The notes below the pieces were generated by a model. It saw only the letters and a program-made list of their open reading frames with translations. It ran no database searches and was not told the origin of the DNA. A program made the position numbers and the translations under genes. A DNA stretch of 64,000 nt from Trochalopteron elliotii (lineage: Eukaryota > Chordata > Aves > Passeriformes > Leiothrichidae): contig JANPWX010000029.1 of assembly GCA_024734555.1 (NCBI GenBank), positions 937,072 to 1,001,071 of the forward strand. The letters are read 5' to 3'. Positions 23,501 through 35,245 of the stretch are shown here, piece after piece (within the stretch, counting starts at the first letter, position 1; the number at the start of each line of letters is the position of its first letter).

Positions 23501-25730
23501 ATTATTGACAAAAGGCATAGACTTGCTACAGTAAATGAGTTCATGGTGCAAATATTGTTTGGGGGGCACCTGCAGAATGCAGGCACCTTGGAGAGGCTCT
23601 GTCTTCAGTGAAACTGCAGGTATTTACAGAAGTAAAGCTTTGCTGTGAAGAGCTGTAAAACTGCCAGAGGGCATAAACAATGTCTGAAATGCATTCAAAC
23701 ACACTAGTCATGAATTATAAATGTCTTTTTGTGACCCTTCCTTAGCAAAATGGCCACTGGGGTTAACTGTCATCTAGTCAGGGTTTATGGGCCCATGGAA
23801 ATGTGATGTTGGATTACTTTGTGGTTCTGCAGCCTGGAGGAGCTACCAACAACAGAGGGAAATAATTACAGACAGACTTGAGGAGAAGAAAGAGGAAAGA
23901 GCAGCTTTCTAACTAGTTTTTATTGCATTAGTCCATTAAGAGAGGAAAAAAGTCATTCCTTTAAATAATATTTTAAAAACCCACTTTACCTTGTGAACAA
24001 ATAAATTGTCATCTTTGCTTTTTTGTTCCTGTTGTAACTTTTGATTCACATGGTGTTAATTCCTTTAATGCTTTGTAAATTAATTATGGCAAAGAGAACT
24101 GCAAAGCTTGTGCCCTTTTCTCAAAAGATGGTAAATGGACTTTGAATGTTGATAACTTCATTTCTGTAAGGTGGTGCTACAGTTTGATTTTATGCACGGT
24201 CATGTGGCTTCTTCAGCGGAACACAAGTTGATATAGAAACCATAACGCACACCACAAAATGTAGGTTCATAAAAAGAAGCCAGGCCTGTGTGTCTGTCTG
24301 TGACTACATGTGATAACTTGTGCCTCCCCAAGGTACTGGGGCCTGTAATTGTGATTCTCAGATAAGCTGCCTGGGGAGTACTCCCTAGAGCAATGGTGTT
24401 CTCTGTGCCTTCACTAGATGGTCTGATGTATCTAAAAGTTTTTTACTAGATAACCAAAGCTTAAGATTTATCATTTTGCTAACATTTACGATATATGAAG
24501 TCCAAATTAAGTTGGGCCATGCAAATAAGTTGTGAATAAAAACATTTCTGAAATGAATGGGATTTGAAAACTGCCTGGTAAAGGCAGTGGCTGGTTTTGC
24601 TGTGATTATGACACCTCTGGTGGAGTTTGCTACATAGATCTGACAGTGAGGTGAGCTCTGCTATATCCCAGTAGAAAGATGGAACGTTCCACAGATTATA
24701 CCTAACTAACTAAATGGTGATTTTCTTTTGATCCTGCAGTGGTCATTGTCAAACCAGCCTGACTGTCTTGGACAAATGATTTTACTCTTTTGGAGAATGT
24801 GCTGAAAAGCCAAAGCACTAGTAAAGGAATCCCTGTATTCTGTTTTTTTGGTTTTTCTGGTTTTTTTTACTTGCTCTGCCTTTGGGAGATACATCCTTTT
24901 TGGAAGATTACCTTGAAGTTCCCCTTGATTCAAACTAGATTAAAGTAAAATGCAAATAAAGGATTTATTTTCATAATACCTAGAATACACAGCACAGTTG
25001 CAAGTGTTTATATAGAAGATATAAATGAAGGAATAAATAGGGGGAGAGATTAAATCTGAAAATTCTCTCTTTTGTGTATCTGCTTTCCTGCAGCTGCTTT
25101 CCCAAGCAGATATTATCAGGGATCCTTTTCTGTGTATTTCCTATCTCAGGGAGCATTTTTGAGAAAGTGACCTCTTGAATGCTCTGGATTACTTGTCATG
25201 GTTTTCATTTCTATAAAGTAAATTTTTAGGATATATATGTGAAAAATGGATAAGGTGATTTAGAAGTGGCCAGTTAGTAATAAATTACTGCTTCACCCTA
25301 CTTGTCCCAAACTGAATACACAAACACTTAATGTTACCTGATATATTTGTAGTAATCGAGTCAATCTGTGTGGAAATCTTACATTTACAATTTTAAATTG
25401 CACATTTTGGAGAAGGAGAGTCATGAAACTTGAGTCATGAAAACTCAAGAGTTTTCTGTTCCTAGGCTATTCCATGCCTTCCACATCCCTCCCAAAGACA
25501 GACAAGTTTCCTAGTTATTCAGTAAATCTGTGCTTAGCTGACAATTGAAGAATTCTGTGGGTTTTGGTTTTAATTCAAATACCAACACTGACTATTTTTT
25601 CTGTCTTGAATAAGCAAACCTCCATCCTACAGTAACCACAGCCCACAGCTCCTGTGGGGTGAGCTGAGCTGACCTTGAGCATTCCCCTGAGCTGCAGCAG
25701 CAGTTTGTCATCTGTGGCCTGTCCAGGGTT
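20575..25730. other. AT-rich stretch, no gene supported
   Basis: No gene, RNA or classified repeat is recognised. An open frame runs from about 23290 to 23534 on the plus strand (about 80 codons including sequence upstream of the first ATG at 23349) but has no domain I can name. A small perfect hairpin with 7-bp arms lies at 22573-22591. The stretch around 24180-24270 has more CpG and lower simplicity than its neighbours and could be conserved. Confidence 0.5.
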
Positions 25731-25733
25731 CTT

Positions 25734-25734
25734 N
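25734..25734. other. Ambiguous base (N)
   Basis: The only non-ACGT character in the window. It coincides with the 5' junction of the CR1 fragment, so the junction sequence is uncertain and may hide an assembly or polishing problem. Confidence 0.99.
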
Positions 25735-25823
25735 CATGTTTTAGTTGAGGTGTTAGGGCTGGGTTAGACTTGATGATCTTGGAGGTCCCTTCCAACCTGG
25801 TGGTTCTGTGATTCTGTGGTGTT
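25734..25823 (+). mobile_element. CR1 LINE 3' terminus, short fragment
   Basis: The last about 90 bp of a CR1 copy on the plus strand, with the block 'tagttgaggtgttagggctg', a 'gatgatcttggaggtccctt' block and the terminal 'ttctgtgattctgtg' repeats. It matches the ends of the copies at 41181-41366 (minus) and 54930-55395 (plus), so the three probably belong to related subfamilies. The single ambiguous base of the window, at 25734, sits exactly at its 5' edge. Confidence 0.9.
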
Positions 25824-25829
25824 GCCCTC

Positions 25830-28800
25830 AAGGCCCCTTTTGCCCCATGCAGGAAGTGTACCAGTTAAATGTGAGAAACAAAATAAGAAAGTTGATGTTG
25901 GCTGTACTGAATAATGTTCTCTTTGCAGTGCTCTCATTTGGAGCGCAGTGCTGATGGCAGATGGGAGGCAGATGAGTTATTGTTGTCAGATTATTTTTTC
26001 AGTTAATGATTATGCAGTGCTTTGAACAAGTAAAGTGCTGTATCACTGTTAAGTATTATTATTATTCAGTTCCCAAAAGACCACGGAGCAGATAAGGTTT
26101 TTATGATATTTTTCCCTTGGATTTTTTACCAGTGTGGTGGAAAGCAGAATGTGAGCAGGCTCTTTGGCTGTGGCAGTTTAAATGTGTGTGATTTAAGAAA
26201 AGATTAGATGTGATGTTTCTAACTATCTCATTCAAACTCATTCCAAAACACTTCATCTTCTGAGTGAAACAGTTCTCCTGCCTGAAAATTAATCCAAAAC
26301 AAGATTCTGCACTAGCTGTGAAGAGCTGGATTGAGCTAATTCATTTGTTGGGTTCAATCCATCCATACAAATGTGTGTAATACAGATCCTGCTTCTCGTG
26401 TCATTGCCTTCTTGAGACTATGCAAACCCTGCACTGTTTTATCATCTTTAATAAAAATTGAGGCACTGATTTCTGAAGCTAGAAGCAAGGCAGGGAGAAT
26501 AATAAAACTGTAGAGCTAGATTATTTATGAATTTCAGCACCTGTAGGTCTTTCCTTCCACCAAAAATGATGAAATTGTACTCTTCTGTAATTCTGCCCCT
26601 AGCAGACATCACATTGCACTGCATCTCTCATCAATATTTGTTAACTTTAACCTTGCATGATGATCTTCTGTCCAAATCCCATGGCTTTTGGAGATAGAGC
26701 CAAACCCAGATATATTTGGGTTCTTTGTTTCCTTTCTGGAATGCTTTGGCAATAGTAATGCATGTTCACGTATTTTGCCTCTTAGGTTTGAGGCAACATA
26801 GCTAAAATAAATTCTCAGTGAGAATTGTTGCAGATTTTAGCCAAGAGGAACAGTTGTTTTGACTCTGAGGGAGACTTTGATTCATTGATTTGAGTCAGTG
26901 CATGCAGCACTGAAGGATCTTGTATTTGGACACCAAGTACAAGCTCAGTTAATTTTGGATGTGCAGTTATCTCCTGCTACAGAGTGGGAGGTAGGTGATG
27001 CCCAGGTTCTTGCTATGTTGTTTGCTCCTGGTTGGAGGGTGCTTGAAAAATACTGATTTTCAACATATGTGGTTAAAATTTAAGTTCTGATTAAGTTTCA
27101 GTACTTGATAAAACTCTGTCAATTCTAATCAAAATTTATTTTAGAAAGAGAGAAATATCTTGGTGAGGAGAAACAGTAAACAATTTTTTTTGTTCTTTTG
27201 GATAGTGAAAGCTTTAAACTGTGCTATTGATTTATCATACTGAAATTTTTAAATGCTAAAAATTCACTTATACTGAGGGAAAAATTCCTTTGACATTTTC
27301 TTTTATAGAAAATAATGGAATCTTCATGACCTAGATTTCTTTTGCACAGCTGTTCTTTTAGAATGAAAACTTGTTACTACCTACCAAAAAATAGTCAGTG
27401 ACAGTTATGATTTCTGGCTCAAATTCATTACATACATTATATAGGAGAGATCTCTTCTGCTGTAAGGTTTTGGGACCACTGGCAGAGACAGCTGGGAGAG
27501 TTCTTGGGGATGTTCATAATCAACAGAACCCATTCCTGAGCCTTCTGCTGCAGCAGCCCTTGCTCAAAGATTGGGGTGGAACTCCAGCTGCCATGTCCAA
27601 CCTCAAACATGTTTGAATATGTAGTCAATTCTTCTGAGTTTGTCTCTAAAATATATAACATTTGACAATGGGAGATTGAAAGAGGAAAGATGCTGCACAT
27701 CTTTTTGGGTTTGGGCTTGGCTTGTAGTGAATCTTGCTCCGTTTCTCATTTTCACACTGTTTAAGAAGTTAAGAATCAGGGTTAGTTGTGCTGTTGATCT
27801 TAATTGAATGTCTTACAAAAATAATATTTTGAGCGCCTGGGTGAATGAAAAGATTGTTAAAGATTTAGATCTGGAATAGCCCCAGATCCATTAGACAATG
27901 CAGTTGGTCAGGACAAAAGGTGGGAAATGAGTACTTTGAGGCAAAAACTTTCCTAGAAGATATTATTGAACTATTTCTTTTCAAAAATGTGGTAGCAAAA
28001 GTGAAGGTGCAATTTAAATAAGCTGAACTTCAGATAAAGCAGCAAAGTTCTAAACAGATGAAATTTGCAAGTGTGTTTCGATGTATTTTATGCCTTGGGA
28101 ATCCCAAAATACCAAGCAGCCTAATATGCTACTAGTGTGCAGTAATTGTTTTTTTCTTATTTTAATGTTTCCACAGTCAGTACATTGCCAGCTAACTTCT
28201 GAGATGTGAAGAAAAAAAGTGAATTTGTCCTTAAAGACTGAAACTTGTCCCTAAATTCTAAATTTAACATAATTGCAGGCAGGTTGAACTGGATATTGTA
28301 CAATGCATCCTCTACTGATTAATTTATCTAACCTAATTCTGTCTGATCTGGTACCTGACTTATTTAACACTGCAGGCCTGAGTTAATAAAGTCTTCAGGG
28401 AATTGGACACTGTGCTGGTTTTAACCAGCCTTATTTGGAGGAGTAAAAGGGGACAAGATATGTCTTTATACTTTGGGACTTTGGTAATAAGTTGCAGTAG
28501 TCCATGTTCCTACTGTTAGCAATAATGTAGTTAGTTTTGGTATTACTAAAAGAGCAATTAACACCTGCAGATACAATCAGAGATGCTATCAGAGAGGAGA
28601 AATTCAATTTCACACTGAAGTTCAGCTTAGACTCTTATTTCTGAAACAAAAACTGGGTACATACCCCAGTTGTGGCATTTTATTTCTAAATGTGACTTAA
28701 CTCATGATAAAACTGTAATTAGTCCAAATAAGGCTTACTTACAACTCAGTGGGAGTAAACATGCCCTCAGTGTAAGGGGAGGATACTCCCTGGGATGGGG

Positions 28801-30025
28801 TGATCCAGGCAGATCTGCTCTCAAATCCTGTATTTGAGAGGTTTAGCAGAAGTAACACTGCAGAAAACAGTTGTAACCTTGGAGAAAGAAGACCATGAAT
28901 GAATCATGGCTGTGAAAACTTTTAGGAGATATTGTCTCAGATCTGAAGTGACATTCACATATGAAGACTTCATATGTTCATGTGGAAATTTCTTGTGTGT
29001 CCATTCTGAGTATTCCAGGAACAAAATGTGAATACCTGTAAAATGTGAATACACCTCAGTGATGAGCAAGGGGAAAACCTGGCAGTGGTGACTGGTTGGA
29101 TACAGATACATTACAAGTAAATTCTCAGTGTTGGTGGTATTTTTTGGTAATAGGTAATTGCTTTTAGACAACTGAGAAACTGATAGCACACATATCACTT
29201 ACCACCAGCACGTAGAAAGAGATGTGGTGGAAAGCTGAGAGCAGTATTTGAGACTTGCCTTTGGCTTCTGTCACTCTTTGTGGGTGGAGTTTCATATTTC
29301 ACTGGGGATCCCTGACATGCTGTCCCTTATCAGGGCTGTACTTTGATGCACAAGCTGTGGTTGGGGTCACCAATTGCAATCAGCCACTGTGCAGACAAGA
29401 TTTATCACCCATGCAGTGCCCTTGTGGTTGCAGGTGAAATACTGAAGTCCTGTCTGAAGGAGTGAGGACAAACAAAGTGATGGAGCTTGAGGAAAAAATG
29501 TCATGGGTCAAATTGAGTGGGAAATGTTTTAATCTGGTCTCTCAAATAAATGAGACTCTACAATATTTCAGGTCAACTTCTCCTGTATTATTTCTGGAAG
29601 TAATGTTAAGTGACTCCTTGCTACATATTGTGTGTTGTCATGGAGAAAAGAGATTTATCATCATCCATGGGCTAAGAAACTTGAATGCACTAATGTGCCC
29701 AATCATGATGTTTTCATTATGTTCTCTGTAGTCCAGGAAACTAACAAATTTTATTTTCTAAGCTGAAACTTATTTTTGTTACAGCTCAAGTTTTGGTTTG
29801 GTGTTGGATTTTGGTTGGTTGATATGCTTTGGGGGTTTTGTTTGTTTGGGGCTTTTGTTTGTTTAAAAAGCAGTGAAGTCTGTTTAGAACAACTTTTCCA
29901 AATGGTTTGAAGATAAATAGCACCAATACTTCCTTCCAAAATTGCACCCTCTCACTTTATTGCCTCAGCTGAGACGGAAAACTGCCAGAAAACAAGGAGG
30001 AAACCTCCAAGACAGAAAACTCTTT
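25830..30025. other. AT-rich stretch, no gene supported
   Basis: No coding gene or classified repeat is recognised. It contains a 21-bp near-perfect palindrome at 28957-28977 and, just after it, an imperfect 17-bp tandem duplication at about 29024-29053 around 'aaaatgtgaatac'. Both are listed separately as findings. Short open frames carry no recognisable domain. Confidence 0.5.
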
Positions 30026-30029
30026 CCTC

Positions 30030-30330
30030 TTCCAGCGTGACAAATAATTACAGTGTGCTGATTGTCCAGCTAAACCCCTGAAGCTCTGGCCCCTGTGGCC
30101 TTGATAAGGTAATCCTACAGGCGGTATATAAAGCCCTGGGCTAATACCAGTGTGCAGGTGTAGGGACTAAGCTGCTTAGGGCACGGGCTGGCTTTTGTTC
30201 TGTGCCGGTGTCGCCTGCAGAGCAGCGGGCTGTGACCGAGCTCTGGGGGCTCTGCAGGGCTGATCCTGCAGCACTGCAGAGCTTCAGGGGATGTGTGTTT
30301 AGGGGGGTTGTTTTCTATGCTTTTATATCC
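30030..30330 (+). promoter_or_regulatory. Candidate TATA-type promoter and first exon
   Basis: This block differs from its AT-rich surroundings. It has a clear TATA box (TATATAAAG) at 30125-30133, a GATA-type site (TGATAAG) at 30102-30108 and an OTX/CRX-type site (TAATCC) at 30110-30115. Several CpGs are packed into about 120 bases downstream of the TATA box (from 30121 to about 30240). If used, transcription would start near 30155 on the plus strand. No start codon with a long frame follows, so the product would be a non-coding first exon or a non-coding RNA. It does not look like an LTR: I see no poly(A) signal close behind and no TG...CA ends with a target-site duplication. It is inferred from sequence appearance only. 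Confidence 0.3.
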
Positions 30331-32832
30331 CAAGACTTGTAGCCCAGCCCTCCCAAAAACACCCAAACCTCTTTTCACTGTGGATTGACACTGATTATTT
30401 CCTTTTGTATTTATTTATTTATTCATTTGTATTAGGAATGGCTCTATTTCATTTTTCCCTTCAGTTTAGGTTTTCTATATGCTGGAAATGCCTTTTTGGT
30501 ATTTTCTTCCTTTTATCATGGTCAAAAGAGCATTGCCTGAACTCTATGCTGCATACTCTTGAAAATGTCTGAATAGACTTTTAAGGTAGACTTTTAGGTT
30601 TGTTTCAGGGAAAAAAAAAAAAAAACAACAAAACCAACACTAAGTGAAATTAAGGATTTAGTAGGACTTTTTGAGATTATTTATAAGAGTTACTGGACAT
30701 AAAAAATAAATTAAAAGTAATAAAACATTGGCACACCAGGGTTTCCTAATGTATTCATTTGCTACCTATGTAATATTGCTGTGCAGATTCAGTATTTTAC
30801 AGATCTCTGCAGAGGAAAAAAGGCCCCCCAAAAAACTCCCCAGCAAATGGAAGAGTTCACAAGAAAAAATAAAATATTGCTCCCAGTGACCACTAGGTGA
30901 TAGCCTTGCTCAATTTATTCATTTTATCAAGGTCATTTATATAAGGATTAAAAATGTTTCACACTGACGCACTTAAAAAATTGGATTCATGAAAAATAAA
31001 TCTTTTCTTTCCTGAATATCAGACCCAACTTTACTGTTTTCCTCGTGTATAAATATTTGAATCATAACACAACCTTTTCCATTGCTGTACTGGATTTATT
31101 TTACTATGACGAGTCCCCAACAAACATACAGCAGTGCACACTAAATGCACATGCACTCATCTTATTACTCTGCCTCAGTGACACCAGTGCAGTTTGGACT
31201 GTTCCGTTTTGGTGCAGATGAAGTGTTGACATTTTAAGTTTGATTTTTATTATTATTAGTCTTCATAACCAAAGAATCTAAAATATTTTTCCTGATGTTA
31301 CTGACTTCATTTATTATTTAAAGGGCTACTTTTTAACAAAATAATGCCCAATCTTTTTATATATCAAGACACTGAGACATAAAAGTATTTTGATTTTGTG
31401 AAAAGATTTTCTCAAATCGGGCTGAAAAACCCAAAGTATAACCTAGTTAATAATTGAAGCATTGAGTGTTCACAATATTGAAATTCTTTCTGGAGAATTT
31501 ATTAAGACTTCTCAAGACGTGACCAGAAATAGTCTTTGTAGCTTTATTAAGTTAAGAAATGGCCAACAGTATAGAGGCAAACCCAGTAACTTTGAAGTAT
31601 TTTCCTTAGATCCAGTAATACATTAATGTTTTTGTTACTATTTTATTAATTCTTAAGATAGAGATACAATATCTTCATATTTTTCAGGAGTAATAAAAAC
31701 TTCTTGATGCTTTCTAGAGCAAGAAAATGGTAAATGCTTGTGAATGAATCCTTTGAATTGCATTCAGTACAGCTTTAGTGTCTCTGTGTCTTTGCTTGGA
31801 TGTGCTGACAGTCTGACATTGAAAAGTAGCTCTCCACAATGCCTACCTTTACTTTCATGCCAGAAATCTCTTGTAAAGGTGAGTATAGAATAAACCAATT
31901 CTATGGAAATATTATGCATACCACTGTAGTGCTAGAAGTGAAAGTAGGACTCCAGAGAACATGCTGAAATCCATATTCTATGAAAATGTGTCTTTGAAAA
32001 TTGGCATTGTTCAGGTTTCATTTATTTGTAAATCATCTGCTGAATGCTCACACTAGGATCTTCTCAGCTTTGCCAGAACTCAACTGCCACTTTGTAAAAT
32101 CACTTTCACATTCTTTCCTGTGAAACTCTGGGCATGCAGGGCCCAGGAACTGGGTGGAATTTTTGGAAGGAATTGTCATGATCCAGATGATCCCTTAATG
32201 ACACCTGCATTCCTGTTCCAGTCCTGGCAGCAGTTACTCTTCCTTCTACCAGTCTGTGAGCATGCTTTCTACAAGGCAACTCAATCTGCTCTTAGGTTGA
32301 CTTTTCTTGTTGCCTTGTGCTTGGAGTGCTCATGCATTGACAGATCAGTGCTGAAATCAGGGAAAGTTGTCTTAGCTGGCCTTGATGAAAGTACAGAATG
32401 CCTTGCCTTGCTTTGGGGAACTGACCTCACTGGGACCAGGATTCAAAAGACAACCCTGTCTGCCTGTGGTCAACAGTAAATTTTCCTTACTCCTAATGTC
32501 ATTTAGAATTAAGAAGAAAGAAGAGTTCTCATGGTTAAAAAACAAAACAAAACAAAACCAATCAAGACAAAAACCAAAACCAACCCTGAAACAAAACATC
32601 CTGTTAATTGTATTGCAGAGGTGAGTGTGTGATGAGATTTAATATGTAGTTCATGAGGCCATTTTCTTTAGACATAGTCAGGTCCTTCTCTTTTGTAAAA
32701 AGACCATTCCCTTTTTCCAGGCATGGCCATCCCAAAATAAAACTGTATTATGTGACATCTGTCCTGTCTGATCCTCCCCTGTCCTTGCTTCCTTTACCTC
32801 ATTGTCCATAATAGTTCCCCCACTTCAAAAGA

Positions 32833-32865
32833 ACATTGATGGGACATTGATGGGACATTGATGGG
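32833..32865. repeat. 11-bp tandem repeat, three perfect copies
   Basis: The unit ACATTGATGGG is repeated three times without a mismatch. It is a short minisatellite-like array of a kind that is often length-variable. Confidence 0.9.
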
Positions 32866-33021
32866 ACTTGGAGCTTCTGGGAGGAGGCAGCTAGAACTGG
32901 CTGTATTTTCCAAGGAGAATTGGAAAGCATTCATCTTTCTGCAAGGTTTGTCTGAGAGGTAGGAAACGTTGTACAGATCCTGTGAGAAGTGTGTTGATAT
33001 TTTGGAATTACTTAGTTAAGC

Positions 33022-33040
33022 CAGCTAGCTAGCTAGCTGC
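33022..33040. repeat. AGCT tetranucleotide run
   Basis: About four copies of the self-complementary tetramer AGCT lie inside 'ccagctagctagctagctg'. It is a short simple repeat. Confidence 0.8.
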
Positions 33041-34879
33041 ACCTTCAGAAGAGATGGTGTGGCTTTTAGTACTCATTTTCTAGAAAACAATAATGACTGT
33101 AAAGCTCATCATATCACAGTTTTCATTTTTGGTGTGGGCCATGTTTTATTTTCATGTGTATGTCACTTTTAGTTGAGATTCTAATTACAGTATACGTGCA
33201 GCTATTAGAAATCCGAAGCTACCAAATGTTTCAGATTTTCTCAATTTTTTTAATACATTCCACCCCACTGAAGCTGCACAGAAGCTTTCCTGTCATTTTC
33301 AACTCTAATACAAACAATAGTAATTTCTCTGCTTCAACAGATTTAAAAAATAGTTATACTGCACTTGAATAAAATAATCTATTTCTTTTAACTACTGTGC
33401 CAAAAGAAATACAGATCTTTTGTGTTATCCACATCTACCCAAATGTCTGACATGTGTCCAAAAGAGTCTTAAAGAACAAAAATGTTTTTTAGAGACTGAA
33501 TTTGGTTTTCAAAGATAGAGTATTCATTTAGGGAAAGACATACCACACTTAACCTAATCTTTTAAACTATCATCATTCTCTTAGTGTTGTTTAAGTCATG
33601 ATGGTAATGTAGGATGCTTATGATTGAAGCACAGATGTATTAGTTTCTGGAAGATTTGATACCTTCTCCTTGAATAATTCAAATTGTTTGCCTTTATACT
33701 GGAACCAGGAAAACAATTCTGAATTTAACAGTAAATTAGTGAAGTATAGATGTTCTCATATTTTCTGGAGAGTTTTTATCTGAAAATTGAGATGTGAATG
33801 ATACATCAGGTAGTTGCTCCTTTGTAATTATTGTAGTCTCAGTGCACTGAGGCTGCATTTTCATAACTGATTCAACTAGGGCTTTATATTTCTTAATTTG
33901 TGAAGATTTTTAAAGGCTACAAAAGCTTTTTTACACCAAGTGTTCTCAAATAAATAGAATATCATAAAGCTTCCACAGCTTTGCCCTTTTCCCAGAACTG
34001 GCTAAAAAATCACTCCTGCTGGTACCAGGTAAATAAAGTGTAGACTGACTGAATTCTACAGATGCTACGTGGGACAGGTAGAGTTAGAGGTTCTTCAGTT
34101 TGCATTTAGGAGCATGGGTTGAGCCTGTGTGCCTAAAAAGTATTTCTTTTGAAGTTTTTTATGGGATCAGAAACACTCTTTCCATGGCAGGAACCTTTTT
34201 GACTTTGAATTTCAGCGAAGGGTTCGTGCTGTAAATTCCTGTACTCTGTTGTCTTGATTTCTGCAGGGACAACAATAGCCAGCTGCTATCACAAACTGAA
34301 AGGATACTTCATTTCCTTCAGTGCATACACCTCCCCTGCTCTATAATCATGCAATTTAATGGATAGCACCACTGGTTGCTTAATACCATTGTATGTGAAA
34401 ATAAGGTGATGGTGAAGTGGTGAATGTGTCACTGTTTCTGTTCAGTGCAATGTAATGTGGCACTGGGACAGGGAAGGGCTCCACAACAGAAGCAATGTCA
34501 ACAACTGTAATAGCCCCATCTATCTTGGTCTTAAATTTCATCTTTCTGTATAAAGGAGAAACGCACTCCTGAGAGACCAGTGAGACTGTGTTTCTTTTGT
34601 TTAATCAGTACTGATGGCTTGAATCAGGAAAGAGAATTACTAGAAATACAATGTGAAAGCCTAACAGGTGGTTGGGGGTGAGAGTCTGAGAGTCCTGGAA
34701 CGTGTCCAAGTAACTTGCCCAAAGGTGTGAAAAGGGGCAAATTGGTCATAGAAGATGGACTTTAGGAATCCCCAGTTAGTGACTGAAATAAATGTAACTG
34801 ACATCTGTTACTCGTTTCTCTACAAAAAAGATAAGAGAATTGCTCTGCTTGTTATTATGTGGAAGAAAGTGAGTCGTTG

Positions 34880-35245
34880 CCATTAAGCAGAAGCTTTCAC
34901 GTGTGGCTTGTCACAAAGTGACAGGAGGCACGTGTCCTGATCGAGTTAGTGCAGTCATTCAGACAAGAAAAGGCTCTGGCATGAGAAGAATTGGCTGCTG
35001 CTGCAGAAGGGAAACATGGACACAAAGGGCTCGTTCCTGCCTTACCTGAGGGAGCACAGAACAGCCTCAGCATCAGCCGGGGCAGCGTTTGAACCCTGCT
35101 ATAATGCTCCATTAATGCCTCTGACTGCTTCATTAAACACGTTGGCATTACAAAACAAATGTGCCATCCCACGATGAAAGCTGCTGCCTGCTGATGGACA
35201 CAGCGACAAAAGGGCAATTTGTGATGGGTGTGAAATAGCCTCATG
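34880..35245. promoter_or_regulatory. Candidate conserved non-coding element / enhancer
   Basis: The block contrasts with its AT-rich neighbours in having many CpGs, no simple repeats and no mobile-element similarity. Two CACGTG E-boxes lie near its left end (about 34898 and 34931). ATTAATG and ATTAAAC homeodomain-like cores lie at about 35110-35140. No splice-site-flanked open frame is evident. The appearance resembles developmental enhancers, but conservation cannot be tested here. Confidence 0.25.

Larger units (their letters stand above)
30335..34875. other. AT-rich stretch, no gene supported
   Basis: No gene or classified repeat is recognised. Simple-sequence features within it are an A-rich run at about 30610-30624, an AAAAC pentamer run at 32537-32559, three copies of an 11-bp unit at 32833-32865 and an AGCT tetramer run near 33022-33040. 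A 119-codon open frame at 32120-32479 has no recognisable domain. Confidence 0.5.

Noticed and set aside
29199..29230. Minus-strand exon-like string ending in a GTAAGTG donor
   Set aside because: Only about 32 nt, with a weak acceptor and a length that is not a multiple of three. Such pairs arise often by chance.
31815..31878. Exon-like block ending at a GTGAGT donor and containing an ATG in fair context
   Set aside because: The upstream acceptor is weak, the reading after the ATG is only about 13 codons, and no downstream exon can be proposed.
32120..32479. 119-codon open frame on the plus strand
   Set aside because: No domain, signal or homologous family is recognisable, and frames of this length are expected by chance in 64 kb.
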